A stretch of 64,000 nt of DNA from Botryosphaeria dothidea (lineage: Eukaryota > Ascomycota > Dothideomycetes > Botryosphaeriales > Botryosphaeriaceae): contig WWBZ02000016.1 in the NCBI GenBank assembly GCA_011503125.2, forward strand, positions 2,294,001 through 2,358,000, written 5' to 3'. The notes beneath the pieces were generated by a model that did no database searches, was not told where the DNA came from, and saw only the letters and a program-made list of their open reading frames with translations. Made by a program: the position numbers and the translations under genes. This document shows, one piece after another, positions 1 to 10,166 of the stretch; position 1 is the stretch's first letter; the number at the start of each line of letters is the position of its first letter.

Positions 1-194
1 ACAGGTGCGGACAGGCCTGGGGGTGGCAGAAGGATTTCCACTCTCGGCCCGTGAAACGCCAACGTAGCTCGAGAAGGCTTAGCCCAGAGTTGAGATTCCT
101 TATTTTAGGTTTCCTTCACCGTGTTTGACGCCGCTTTGGGGGTAGCTTGAAAATGAATCAACGAAGGATCTGCACTTTGCTCATGCGACAGAGA

Positions 195-456
195 CTACTT
201 CGGTTGGAGTAAGCCTTCTTCTCCACCATGCCAAGCATCACGGCTTTGGCAACAAGCCACCCGGAGCTGAACGTTCCTGTTCGTGCTCAAGTTCAAGCCA
301 GGCTGAACATCCCGTTTGTCGGCTTTCTTGGCCCATTCGTGGCGTTCGTGTTCGACAGACAGATTCTCCAAACCCCACAGCCCGGCTGCCTCGTCTATCA
401 ATGCGAAGCCGGGACGAAGGCAGAAGGTCAAACTCACCGCAATACTTAGCGCTCAT
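195..456 (-). CDS. Possible small two-exon protein, function unknown
   Basis: A start at 456 (MSAKYC), a 43-nt candidate intron (about 395-437, GTGAGT...TTGATAG) and a second exon down to the TAG at 195 would give a protein of about 70 residues rich in charged and Cys residues. A TATA-like ATTTAAATAG lies about 35 nt upstream of the ATG. I recognise no domain and there is no signal peptide. It is divergent from the secreted-protein gene that starts at 587. The intron is short for a fungus and the arrangement could be chance, so this is a weak call that needs transcript or homology support. Confidence 0.2.
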
Positions 457-586
457 TCTGCCAGTTCAGCTTCAGCTCCAGTCATGGAGCTTCTATTTAA
501 ATCGGCTCCTGGCCTCTTAAGCATCTAGCAAGTCACTGCCAACATCCCCATTTCTCTCCCAATCTCCTTCACGCACTTCAACTACA

Positions 587-1741
587 ATGAAGCTCACATA
601 CCTCGTCGGCGCTGCCAGCTTGGCAAGCGCTCTTGCTCTTCCCGCTCCATCCCCCGACCTTGATTCGGACATCCTCGATGCACTCTTGGCAGCTCCTGCT
701 CCGGCCATTTTGGGCCCTGAGCCGGATGACTACAACGTGTCTGCGCCAGCTTACAGCGCCAACAGCGCCACGGCTGTCGTCCACGATACTGTGGATCCTG
801 ACAGTACCGTGCAAAAGCGTACTGACACCCAATGTACTCCTCTTCCACAGGGCGCTGGACCTGTTCCCCAACCCGATACTGCGGAGGCATTCTTGGCCGA
901 CGGGGATTTATCTTCCACTGCAAACAATGCGCAGACGCCGGACGGCTGGGTGCTCGCCTTCCAGAACAAACAGGGCTCCACTCAGCAGGCTGGATATCGC
1001 GGGCTCTATACCATGAACTCGTACAGCCCGAGTGACTGCGCAGCCGAGTGCGCAAAAGACAAGTACTGCCAAGCCTTCAACGTGTATTTCGAACGGGACC
1101 CTTCCATCCGCGCTGGTCCTGACTGCGCGGATCCGCCATCGACTACCCTGATCAAGTGCACCTTCTATGGCTTCAAGATCAGCGCGGAGACAGCCACCAA
1201 CGTGGGCCAGTATCAGCAAGACTTCCATGTCGTCATCGCCGGGTCCAATGGTTACAATAAGGCGACCTACACTCCTCCAACTCTGGACGGCTTTACATCT
1301 CTGGGAGCTACCCCGAAGGATGGTGCTATTGAGGACCCCAGCTACTACTTGTATGAGCTGTACAACCAAGTCTTCGATCCCGCCGCCTGTGCCAAGGGTT
1401 GCTTGGCGAACACCAAGGGCAACATGCAGCGTGCTAAGCCCGGTGAGAGCTATGTGACTTGCGTATGTCTTCCCTGTCTCCTCTGTTCAGATTCAATTCA
1501 CTGACTCACCCAGAAATTCTTCAATGCGTACGTCTTATACAGGGACAACAACCCTGTTGGAACCGTCTGCTCTTATTTCAAGTCCAGCGTAAGTACACAT
1601 CAATAGCACAAAACCCACTTCATGATCAAGAAAAATAACGGTAAACCTCAGGATATCACCAACCAGGGCACGAACGTTGGCCAGTGGCAGGGCAAGGTCC
1701 ATGTCACCGTTGGAAGCTCCTACACTTACAAGCTCACCTAG
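587..1741 (+). CDS. Secreted PAN/Apple-like cysteine-patterned protein
   Basis: Three exons: 587-1462, 1514-1588 and 1652-1741. The introns at 1463-1513 (GTATGT...CCCAG) and 1589-1651 (GTAAGT...CTCAG) are both phase 0, giving 346 aa. Residues 1-18 form a clear signal peptide (MKLTYLVGAASLASALAL). A Pro/Ala/Asp-rich propeptide follows and ends at a dibasic KR (77-78), a probable Kex2 site. The mature part has two Cys modules in the PAN/Apple style: DCAAECAKDKYCQAFNVYFE followed by distal Cys, and a second around DPAACAKGCLANTKGN. Such modules usually mediate carbohydrate or protein binding. The protein is most likely extracellular or wall-associated. Its exact role, whether effector-like or wall protein, cannot be told from sequence. 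Confidence 0.75.
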
Positions 1742-2514
1742 AGCTAATAGGTGAGCAGCGGGAATCAGATGTGATGACGCTTTGACGGAAACTACGTACA
1801 TCTTATAGAACCCTTTCATGGGCAATGACTAATGGTAGCAAAACGGCCGGAGGATAAACTCCATAATGCAAAATTTCAATCAAAATTTTCCGGGACAAGT
1901 GATATGATACATTTCTTGGCAGACCGTGCAAGGGGTCTGGCCCACTGGATGTCTGATACTGGCGGTCTGCATGGACCCCGAAAAGAGTTAATTACATCGA
2001 AGTTGCTGCTCAGTCACACTGTCAAAAGTTTGCACTTTTTCACGTTTGGACCGGAATTACACTTACCCAGCTGATGCGCGCTCCCAATTCTCACCCATGC
2101 CTACCTCGATTGCCTGCCATTTGAAATTAAATGGCTCAGCTTGCCTTGATCACTATTTTGGGGACAGCGCCTATTGTAACCCCAGCAAAGACCGCAAAAG
2201 CTAGCACAGCAGTGAAAGCTTGGCGGTATCAGAAGACTTCTAGGATCACCATATCTTACCTTCCCGATGACTGGCGGCCAATTTACGGTCTCGGCTGTAT
2301 GTACAATCGTCAGCCGCTACGTTCATCGAAAGAGCCTTGCGCATGCCACCACACGGACACCCGAGATTCCAAGTGTGCAACAGCTTCACCACCTTGCTCC
2401 GACCTTCACATACTGCCGTAGTAGCCAGGAATCAACGGACCTGACCGAAGGACAGTCTACAAGGCACGAACTACTGGTTGACTGTCATAGGAATTATTTG
2501 CAACTGCATCCTCC
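1742..2514. other. Intergenic, no gene recognised
   Basis: This stretch is moderately AT-rich. It holds short open frames (1832-2074, 2131-2421) without signal peptide, domain or splice support. I see nothing else convincing before the 5S gene. Confidence 0.5.
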
Positions 2515-2634
2515 ACGTACGACCATAGGTCGCAGAATATAGGGCTTCCCGTCCGCTCAGCCGATACTCAAGCTGCGAACCGGCCGATTAGTACTCAAGT
2601 GGGTGACCATTGGGGAATCCCGGCTGTTGTACGT
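2515..2634 (+). rRNA. 5S rRNA gene, copy 1 (divergent)
   Basis: The sequence matches the fungal 5S consensus along its length: ACGTACGACCA start, GGGCTTCCCGTCCGCTCAG, the loop-C/E region CCGGCCGATTAGTACTCAAG, GGGTGACCA, and GGAATCCCGGCTGTTGTACGT pairing back to the start. T-runs follow at 2635-2648 and would terminate Pol III. Compared with copy 2 at 6857 it carries one extra A after CAGCCG in the internal control region, plus two or three substitutions (for example ATATAGGG for ACAGGG). It may therefore be a weakened copy or a pseudogene. Single dispersed 5S genes are normal in filamentous ascomycetes. Confidence 0.88.
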
Positions 2635-2648
2635 TTTACAATTTTTTA
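2635..2648 (+). terminator. Pol III T-run terminator of 5S copy 1
   Basis: TTTT followed by TTTTTT starts directly after the 3' end of the 5S sequence, as expected for RNA polymerase III termination. Confidence 0.6.
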
Positions 2649-2846
2649 CTAGTCTAAACTTTTTACCGATTTTGTGGGTTCCGGAATGACGCCGGTGCTA
2701 GGTACGTACCGTTACTACCTTTTACCTCAGTAAATTACTGCTGAGAATACTATGTACAGATATTCCTTATGCCATTAAGCTTGAAAGTAATGAACTTGTA
2801 TGTTATTTGGCTTTCACATTGAACGACTTAAGAGTCTTTGGTACTA

Positions 2847-4149
2847 CTAGTAGTCCGAGTCTAGGTAGACCCGACTTGTTGCTTTTCTCGTTATCCAAAA
2901 CTGTTTGTAGGACGACAATTTGGTGACGTCTGCACCCCAATCCCACAACAAGAGAATGGTTTCCCTATTCCATTTCCACCACTTAGCGTCTGAACAGGTG
3001 AGCTCCAGGGCTCTTGCCCCCTCGCTCTGTGCACCAGCGCCGCTCCCAAGCAGCAGTTCGACAATTTTTGCAGCGGACGGGTCATCAGGAGCCGAACGTG
3101 CAGCCACAAGGGGACTTCCAAGGACTCGTTACCCTTGTTGACGTCCACACCTCTCTCGATGAAGAACTGTACAGCATCATACAAAGCCCATTTGCAAGCA
3201 AGCTCCAAAGCTTTTTGCTGATCCATGTGCAATGATATCTGCTGAACAACAGCATCATCACCTGTAACCAACGCAGCCTGAAGGACTGCCAAACGGTGGT
3301 TATCTTGCTTCAACCTAAGGACTTCCAGCCCGGTGTTCAGGAGAAACTGAACAACCGATATTGCCTTGCATTCACAAGCATCCATAAGCAACTTTTCGAG
3401 GCCAATGCTCTGAAGGTCACGACTTACAGAGCCTGTTCTCAAAAGAAATTCAATAACCTCAGCATCCAACATGCTGATGCCGATACTCAAAGCTCTTTCG
3501 ATACGAAGAGCGGAAAGCACTGCATCAGCGACAGGGGTGAGACCTTCTCGTTGTGCTATCTTGAGCGCAAAGATCTTCTTGCTGTCCACCTTGATTCGGC
3601 CAACATCGGCCCCATGTTCGAGCAAGAGCCTTGCTATTCCAGGCCAGGAAAACTCGTCCGAGTATTTGATAGCATCGAAAGGGCTGACGTGGCTTCTGAA
3701 TCTCATGTTTACATCAGCTCCCTTGTCAAGCAGGCATTGCACCATGTCAATTTCCTCCCGAGCACAGGCAATCCACAAGGGAGGTCGATGCTCTTCAGAC
3801 AAGATGTCAATTTTACCTTCCTGGTCAATGAGCATTTGGACGATCTCCTTCTGTCTGGCGTTACAGATCCCCTCCAACGCAAGCCCATGAATAGGCCCGG
3901 GGCATACAGGGAGAGAATCTGTTCGCAAGCGATCACAAGGGCTGTCTCTTGAGGACCTCGTGCATTGGCGTCAACCCCCATTCGAAGTAAGGCGTGGAAC
4001 GTCTTCTCCAAACGATAGTCCACCCTCACATATAACGGAGGGGGTTGAGGATCATCTTCATGGCTGCGGCGGAGTTGCCACCACAGCCAATATGACGACG
4101 GGTCCTGAAGCAGGAAACGCAGGATTGGCTTTTCCACTAAATCTTCCAC
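2847..4149 (-). pseudogene. Ankyrin-repeat gene with two frameshifts
   Basis: Read on the minus strand this encodes successive ankyrin repeats (DMVQCLLDKGADVNMR, GIARLLLEHGADVGR, DAVQFFIERGVDVNKG, KIVELLLGSGAGAQSE). The reading frame changes twice. Near 3897 the upstream frame reads LSLYAPG and the downstream frame reads PIHGLALEGI. At the GGGG run 3110-3113 the frame shifts again between ESLEVPL and AARSAPDDPSAAKIVELLL. Each shift is explained by one missing base in a C/G run. No splice signals fit. No ATG is seen at the 5' end, and an acceptor-like CAG sits just upstream of the first recognisable codons, so the N-terminus is missing or lies in an unseen exon. The gene is either truly decayed or carries assembly indels. 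Confidence 0.65.
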
Positions 4150-4218
4150 CTGTTCTGCGCTAGCGTAGTGTGGCTACCATTCCGAAGCATGTTTTGCAAA
4201 TCCAAATTGTTGAAAGAT

Positions 4219-4515
4219 TTATTGCTCCTGTTGATCAGGCAGTAAGGATGGGAGTGCTGGAACATCCGCATCTCTTTTGCAGTGCGACAGCCCAAATCTG
4301 TCGACAGCAGATGGCTTAATGTTTAGGCTGAGGCCGGCCTGGTAGAAGTCATGGTCGATTTCGGCGATCTCGGCCTCGAGAAAGCGAAGATTCACCAGAT
4401 GTGATGTCTTGAATCGGCGGAAGCCGTAGAGTGTTAGGATGCTGTCCGCTGCGCTCTCTGTCCAGCATTTACGGAACTCTTCCCTCGATTTGACGAGGGA
4501 AGCTGACTCTCGACC
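4219..4515 (-). pseudogene. DUF6594-like fragment
   Basis: A minus-strand open segment ending in TAA at 4219-4221 reads ...ILTLYGFRRFKTSHLVNLRF, then LEAEIAEID, and later DRFGLSHCKRDADVP. This is the style of the N-terminal half of fungal DUF6594 proteins (a coiled, membrane-linked family of unknown function). An in-frame TGA lies just upstream, there is no usable ATG, and the membrane-spanning C-terminal half of the family is absent. I read it as a truncated relic. It sits 5' of the ankyrin pseudogene on the same strand. The family assignment is from memory of the motif and is moderate. Confidence 0.42.
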
Positions 4516-5425
4516 TCAATGGTTTCCATTCGAACAGGTTCATGGCTGGACTTTGACGTCGCCCCCGAAGAGGAAAATTCGTAATGTAGGGTAAGAATTG
4601 ATGATTGTAGCTGACCACGACAGCTCTAGCTACTGCGAATGCCGATCGTCTACGCACTGGGGACGTACTAGGGGTGTTGACCGTGTCGGGGCCAGAAATT
4701 TTCATCGGTGGCTAGGCGTCACATGGGATGAATATGTCGCAGCACAAGACCACCCAGATCCTGACGACTCAACTGGTCCGGCTACATTAAGTACATTCAA
4801 CTCTTACTTCTGTGTCTCATCAAGAGATGGATCACCAACCCATTTCGGATGGCAGGCAACTATACTGAAGGCTTTTCAAAATATTTGGGATCATATTGCA
4901 ATGACCACTGTTCACTGTGGAAAGCCGTAGCTTGATAAGATGGTAAGGGTATGAAAGGCCACCGCCTACCGGGCCCTCTTCTCTTCATGTCCCTCCTTCA
5001 ACATCATTCGATCACCACAAAACTTGAACAGCAGAACATTCAAAGACAGAAATCGTTGCTGCAAATCACAACGTCCTTCACCCCAAACACTTGCCCAAGA
5101 CACCCTGAAACTTTTCAAAAAACAAAAAATGTTTTCTCTCCGTCAATCTATACGCCCCCGAAACAGAGAGTTATCATTATCCAGCATCATTATCATCACC
5201 CCAGTCATCTTACTCAAACATTCATGCATCGTACCCCTGCTACAGTCATTTCCATTGTTCTTGCATTCCCCGCCTTCCATACCTCTTATATCACCGAAGT
5301 GAAAGTGCCAGTCAGTGTTACAGATGCCAAAGTAAACAAAATCTGGATATTATAGTCCATCGTTTTCAATCCCCCTCCACATACGACCATACTTTGTACT
5401 GATGATTCCTTGGCATTTCCCTTCA
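4516..5425. other. Intergenic; one doubtful 57-aa ORF
   Basis: The plus strand has an A/C-rich leader-like stretch (about 5000-5128) followed by an ATG at 5129 that opens a 57-residue hydrophobic peptide ending at 5302 (MFSLRQSIRPRNRELSLS...). A second ORF at 4598-4930 has no recognisable domain. Neither is well enough supported to call. Confidence 0.35.
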
Positions 5426-6562
5426 TCACACAATGTTCAACGTCCTTGTTTGCACATGGATGGACTCATGATAAGAGCCCATATCCGGAGGACCCTCCAT
5501 CACAAAATCATGGCGATGCGCCTCAGTATCTTTGCCGCATGAGTACCCGTACCATGCACAGGAATTCCACTTCGCATAACCCACGCGGCGAAACTCGTTG
5601 GGAGAGTCCCCTGTGGAGATCAGGCCGATGGTATAGACACTAACGGACCCATCCTCAGGAACGCGCTGTTGCGCAATAGCCACAAAAATGATAGGTGTCG
5701 AGGGATCAAGAACCTCATTCGGGCACCACTCTCCATGTACAAAATACCATTCGGTCTCATGGACAGCCGGCCTTTCCGAGAAGAGGAACAATCCTGAAGG
5801 CTTAAAAGTGACATTCGCAGAGGGTGAAGTAGAAGCAACCCTTCCCAGCTTTTTTCCAGAGCACCATATCAGGAACCGAGTTGTGAGCGTCTGGAATAGA
5901 TTCAGGATAGATGGAGTTGACGTAAGCCGTCCTGGTTTCCCCTGTCACAGTGATGAAGCATTTTTCGTGCGTTGATAAACACCGTCGGGGCCAGAACAAG
6001 GCCAGTTCGAAGGCCGCAGCAGAGCCAGTGCCATTGCTATCGAGTTCCGCGCACCGCTTTAGCGTAGCTCCAGTGTCCTCTTATCACCAGGTAGCTGTCA
6101 GCAAATGCGAACTTTCTGGCAAACGGGGATGCATGGTGGTTTCTTACCGTCGGCGAAAAGGCCATCGAAAACACCTATAGTCGTTGTTGCTACCACTTCC
6201 CCAGCCCGATCAGTCCCGATGCGACACCGATATGCAGCGGAAAGAACCGCGCTCCTTCTGCTCGAGCTCTTGAGCTCCAGAACTACTTCGGGATCCAGGC
6301 CCGCTCCGAGCTCTAAACCTTCGATATGAGCACCCTGGCTGTTGTAAGCTCTACAACAACGGAAAATACAAAAGCATATGTGACATCGCTTTTTGGCAGC
6401 TCGTTCAAGCTGTGCAAGGCTGTTGTGGAGGGTGGCTGAGTAGCAAGGCCAGCGAATCTGAAGACCGCCAGTTGGTAGATCATGCCGGATGCGCTGAGAA
6501 TCTGGACTCGAGATTTCGGTCTCGACAGTTCTCCAAAATGCTAAACATTGCTCGCAGAGCAT
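5426..6562 (-). pseudogene. HET-like (heterokaryon incompatibility type) gene, one frameshift
   Basis: Exon 1 is 6562-6148 (ATG at 6562), the intron is 6080-6147 (GTAAGA...CTGAC...AAG) and exon 2 runs from 6079. The N-terminus has the Cys pattern often found before HET domains: LCEQC at the start, then CHICFCIFRCC about 75 residues later. The C-terminus (FVHGEW..., RVPEDGSVSVYTIGLIS, FRRVGYAKWNSCAWYGYSCG) resembles the tail of Dothideomycete HET proteins. The central HET core is not visible. In exon 2 the frame hits TAA at an AAAA run (5804-5807 on the plus strand). Removing one base restores a continuous frame into the tail, so the break is a one-base homopolymer indel. HET proteins trigger cell death in non-self recognition; this copy looks degenerate or mis-sequenced. 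Confidence 0.55.
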
Positions 6563-6856
6563 TTTGTAGTCGAAGTACGTACGAAGGATGCCGGTTAAAG
6601 AAAGAAGGCGAGTAAGGCCGGAAGCTTTGCTGCCCCACTGTCTGGCGCTTACGCATATTACCAAGCCAATGATGCAGAGGCTGAAAGCGCGCACGGTCGG
6701 AGGGTGTGTAACGGACCACAGCATATATAGATCCAATCAGCAGGTGGTAGCGGGTGCCATTAGACAAAGACCAGGTGTACCTTCATCCCCAGTGGACAGC
6801 CAGGCGATTGTCTGTTGGATGCTACCTCATAAAGATAATCCGCTGTCGTGTTTTTC

Positions 6857-6975
6857 ACGTACGACCACAGGTCGCAGAATACAGGGCTTCCCGTCCGCTC
6901 AGCCGTACTTAAGCTGCGAACCGGCCGATTAGTACTCAAGTGGGTGACCATTGGGGAATCCCGGCTGTTGTACGT
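6857..6975 (+). rRNA. 5S rRNA gene, copy 2
   Basis: A full-length 119-nt match to fungal 5S rRNA: ACGTACGACCACAGG start, ACAGGGCTTCCCGTCCGCTC, AGCCGTACTTAAGC, CCGGCCGATTAGTACTCAAG, GGGTGACCATTGGGGAATCC, GGCTGTTGTACGT. The ends pair as helix I. T-runs follow (6976-6979 and 6983-6987). It is closer to consensus than copy 1, lacks the extra A, and is probably the functional gene. It has the same orientation as copy 1, 4.2 kb downstream. Confidence 0.93.
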
Positions 6976-6987
6976 TTTGCATTTTTG

Positions 6988-7722
6988 ATGTGTCGACATT
7001 TTTTTTGCTTCCGGTGGACCGTGCTGCGGGCCTGAATTCTTGACACTTGCCAAGTCAGGTATGGCGCGGAAGGGAGCGTCTTCAACAAGAGCTCCGTCTG
7101 GTGGTAGTTGGAGAAGAGAGTACGAGCTTGACGGAAACAAAGAGATGGAATAATTGAGAGTGAATTATAAATTAGGATTTGGAGAGCTATTGGAGGGCTT
7201 CGCTTAGCAGCCGTTTCTTATGTGCTGCCTTCGTCCTTCTGGAAGGGCCCTAGCTGCTCTTCTGCCGTTATTCATTGAGGTGAAGTCTGGCGTTTTGGAT
7301 ATTTCCAGGGTTTGGCCTTTGCTGACTGTCCATTTAGCGGGTCGCGTTACGCTTTTGCATCGGATCTTGGGAGGAAATTGCTGCATCTTAGAAATGGGAT
7401 AGTCGGCTAAGGCGTGATGGGCGTAATCTAGAATGATCGGCGCATGATTAAAACGAGTGTTACCAACAGCTTCGATCTTGTGAGTCGAGAGCAGTCTCGG
7501 TTTTCCAAACTTCGGCAGCGTTCCAGTTCTTGCGTTGTAGCAGGACTTCGCTTGGTCCTGAGCCAGCTGGTCCAAATTGCACAGTACGTGAAATTCCGGG
7601 ATTCACCAATGCTTTGGCCGGACCAAGGACAGAAGGTTTGAGATGTCTTTAGAGTGAAACAGACCAAGACCAAGGCGAAAACCGTGCATTGGCGGCTATT
7701 TCTTCAGGTATGGCCATTCTCT
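6988..7722. other. Intergenic, no gene recognised
   Basis: Overlapping short frames occur on both strands (7204-7575 minus, 7428-7673 minus, 7444-7641 plus) without domains or clean splice structures. The 3' UTR of the gene at 7723 may extend into it. Confidence 0.45.
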
Positions 7723-8859
7723 TCATGACGCGCCTTCTTTCTTGTCCTTTGGTTCAAACGAATAATCCCCGGGCAATTCGGCAATCACCGCATTGGACGG
7801 CATTTCCACCGGCTGTGCATGACTTGCTGGAAGCTCGGAGGCGAAGGCAGTGCTGCCGGGCATTTCTGTCCTCGGGACCGAGAGATTCGTTCCGATCGTA
7901 TTGGTAGAGGCGGAAAAGGCGTTCGCAGGGGTCAGCGGCGAAACCGGGCTGTTGCTTAAAGCGATACCGCCCTGTTGTTCGCTCGACAGATTCTCATCGG
8001 ACAGTTGCTGGTAAGGAGTTCCAGGCTTGACGGCGTCTTGGTCCATCTGCTCCTGGTGACGCTTCTTGGACCTGCGGCGCCAGAACAGGTAGGCTCCAAT
8101 TATCATTGCCATGGCTGCGACGGTTGCACCGATCACGACGCCAATTTTAGCACCCGTGGAAAGATCGTCGAAGTCATCAATATCATCGTCATCATCGTCG
8201 TCGTCGTTCGAAGCCGCGGTTGCTGAGCTGGTGCTTGCCGCAGTAGCAGTTGGTCTGGTTTCCGCAGAGGCCGTGGATGTTGGAGTCCAGGTCTGACCGG
8301 GTACGGTGGGATTCGTCGCCAAATTCGAAAGGTCAGAGGATTGCCAGCGTACCTGAATAGCAAATACCAAAGGCTTTGTGGTTGTCAGAAAGGCCGGTGT
8401 GATCTCGTTAGACGCCGTGAAGATGCTAGTTCCCGTAGACATGCATTTGCTGTAGGATGTCCAGCTTTCGCCAGGAACACATGTGTAACCGCCACTAGTT
8501 TTACGCAATATACTCATCAGCTTCCGAATGAAGTGGAATGAGGCCTCTGGTTGGTGTACGCACGTAGGACAGCAGATATGCCCCGTTTCTCCACTCGTGA
8601 GAGGGCCGCCCAGATCAATCCCGCTCGCCACGCTCTCAGGAATAGTACACGCTCTTGTAAATCCCCAAGGACAGACGGCTGGCGAGTAGAACCCTGCCTT
8701 ATAATTCCAGTATTCCTTCCACCCATTTGGCATGCAAATCGAGTTGGACAACGCCGGTGTTTCGTGGTCGGTCCAGGCACTCGGCGCGCAGAAATCCGGA
8801 GTCGTAAAGAGAGTCATAAGCGGGCCCGCCCCTCCCGGCTTTATCGAGGTCACGGCCAT
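7723..8859 (-). CDS. Single-pass membrane protein with Cys-rich ectodomain
   Basis: The ATG is at 8859. The frame is open throughout, but 8495-8563 is very probably a 69-nt intron (GTGCGT...GCTGATG...ACTAG). Removing it gives CCPTGGYTCVPGESW, the usual CCP.G(Y/F)TC motif of fungal ectodomains, and a 355-aa protein. The order is: Cys-rich ectodomain (to about 170), Thr/Ser/Ala stalk, an eight-Asp run, one transmembrane helix (GAKIGVVIGATVAAMAMIIG, about 214-237) and a basic RRRSKKRH stop-transfer followed by a Ser/Pro-rich cytosolic tail. There is no classical signal peptide, so the start or an upstream exon is open to question. The shape resembles fungal wall-sensor proteins, but no family is recognised. 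Confidence 0.7.
   Translation of the reverse strand: MAVTSIKPGGAGPLMTLFTTPDFCAPSAWTDHETPALSNSICMPNGWKEYWNYKAGFYSPAVCPWGFTRACTIPESVASGIDLGGPLTSGETGHICCPTCVHQPEASFHFIRKLMSILRKTSGGYTCVPGESWTSYSKCMSTGTSIFTASNEITPAFLTTTKPLVFAIQVRWQSSDLSNLATNPTVPGQTWTPTSTASAETRPTATAASTSSATAASNDDDDDDDDIDDFDDLSTGAKIGVVIGATVAAMAMIIGAYLFWRRRSKKRHQEQMDQDAVKPGTPYQQLSDENLSSEQQGGIALSNSPVSPLTPANAFSASTNTIGTNLSVPRTEMPGSTAFASELPASHAQPVEMPSNAVIAELPGDYSFEPKDKKEGAS
8183..8208. repeat. ATC/GTC trinucleotide tract coding the Asp run
   Basis: Tandem TCATCGTC-type triplets encode eight consecutive Asp residues on the minus strand, just outside the predicted membrane segment. Confidence 0.7.
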
Positions 8860-10166
8860 GGCTGCTATGGGGTGTTGAGGTCGGAGGTGGAGTTCTTGCG
8901 GTCTGGGCGGAGACGTGACGTAGCGGCCGGGTCTCGTATCGAAGCGGGCTAGTTTTTTTAGGGTCGCATAGCAGTGAGCTAGTCAAACGAGTGATAAGGA
9001 GGTCGGGGCTAAGCCGGCACACGAAATACGACAGGAGGAGGGACAATTTTAGAGGAAGAAAAAGAGAGGGAGAAGTTGGGAGACGCGTGCTCCCAATTTC
9101 TCGGTCGGACCGGGGACGCGGGCGAATGCGCTATCCAACTGACAGGGGCCCTGGTCCTGGTCCTGTGTTTTACCTGTCTCTGGTCCTGCATGGCAGAGAA
9201 ATCCTTAATTGTCGGAGTTGACTCTACGGCGACCGTAGGCAGATTCATGAACGCCACAGTGGTGTTTTGCAGCGTCAAGAAGCACAGTTCTTTGGCAATT
9301 TCTCGACTCCGCGTCGCTCATCGTCTAGCAAGCCAACGAGAACGAGTCAGTGGACTTCCTTCGTTTGCCGTTCTTAGGCAGATCCTGCCTCTCGATACGA
9401 GTCAGGAGGACGGCTTAGTTCGGTGAAGATAGGCCGATACGAGATCTGCTTCCTCAAGCCCGAGACAGGAGACGCCCAGTTGGCGGGATTCGGAGGAATC
9501 TCGACCTTCGAGATCATGGCTCCCATCGTGTCGTTATAGAAGGCTATGTGAATATCACGGTCGGCTGCTTGCATGCAGCTGCACCACGGCCCGACCCGGA
9601 TTCCAGCAGAGGAAGGTTGAACCAGTTGCAAAAGCTTGGCGCCCGTCCGCAATGACGTAACCAGTAGCCATCAGTTGAGTCGGAAAATGCCAGTAGTGGA
9701 AGTTCAAAATACGGTTTGGATCACGAGTCCGATCGGTTGTATAAAAATTGAAAAGGTGTTGATTGTGGATCGCATCTCAAAGAGGCCTTAGGGCGGGTGT
9801 ACCGCCCTAACAGAAATGTGGCATTCCCTTGTTGACCTCGATGTCTACAGAGAGCCACTTTGTGTGGGGTTGAAATGTGAATGTGCCCGACCAGGCTCGA
9901 ATCATGCCAATGAACACCGCCGCCATGCCAGGGTAAGGAAACAAAAGGGACTGGCAATGAGAAAACCAAAGTGATCCAGGGGATACTCCAAACTCCTGCT
10001 CTTGGTCTAGATGACCACGCAGAGATGTGTCGTACCAGAGCATGTTGCTAGGAACATGCATAATTCCCATACCCCGGGTGCGCAACCTCAAAATGCTGAA
10101 ACCCGCCGCTCATGTCGAATATGATGGTACTGAAAAGGCCATTGAAACATGGTTTCATTTTGCGGT
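8860..10166. other. Intergenic with weak minus-strand ORF traces
   Basis: Two minus-strand frames look more protein-like than chance but lack clear starts. One is 9374-9652 (..CSCMQAADRDIHIAFYNDTM..). The other is 9807-10070 (..SLRGHLDQEQEFGVSP.., ..TKWLSVDIEVNKGMPHFC). They could be exons of one unrecognised gene or remnants. The second ends at a stop that lies inside the hairpin at 9788-9810. Confidence 0.3.
9788..9810. repeat. Perfect 9-bp inverted repeat
   Basis: TTAGGGCGG, a 5-nt loop, then CCGCCCTAA. The stem is perfect and GC-rich. It coincides with the stop codon of the minus-strand frame at 9807, so it could be a 3'-end hairpin or a protein-binding palindrome. Its function is unknown. 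Confidence 0.6.

Noticed and set aside
3880..3930. An intron explaining the ankyrin frame change
   Set aside because: No GT...AG pair at plausible distance joins the two frames, whereas one inserted base restores the ankyrin reading exactly.
6760..7140. Minus-strand 126-aa frame
   Set aside because: It overlaps the complete 5S rRNA gene at 6857-6975 and has no protein features.
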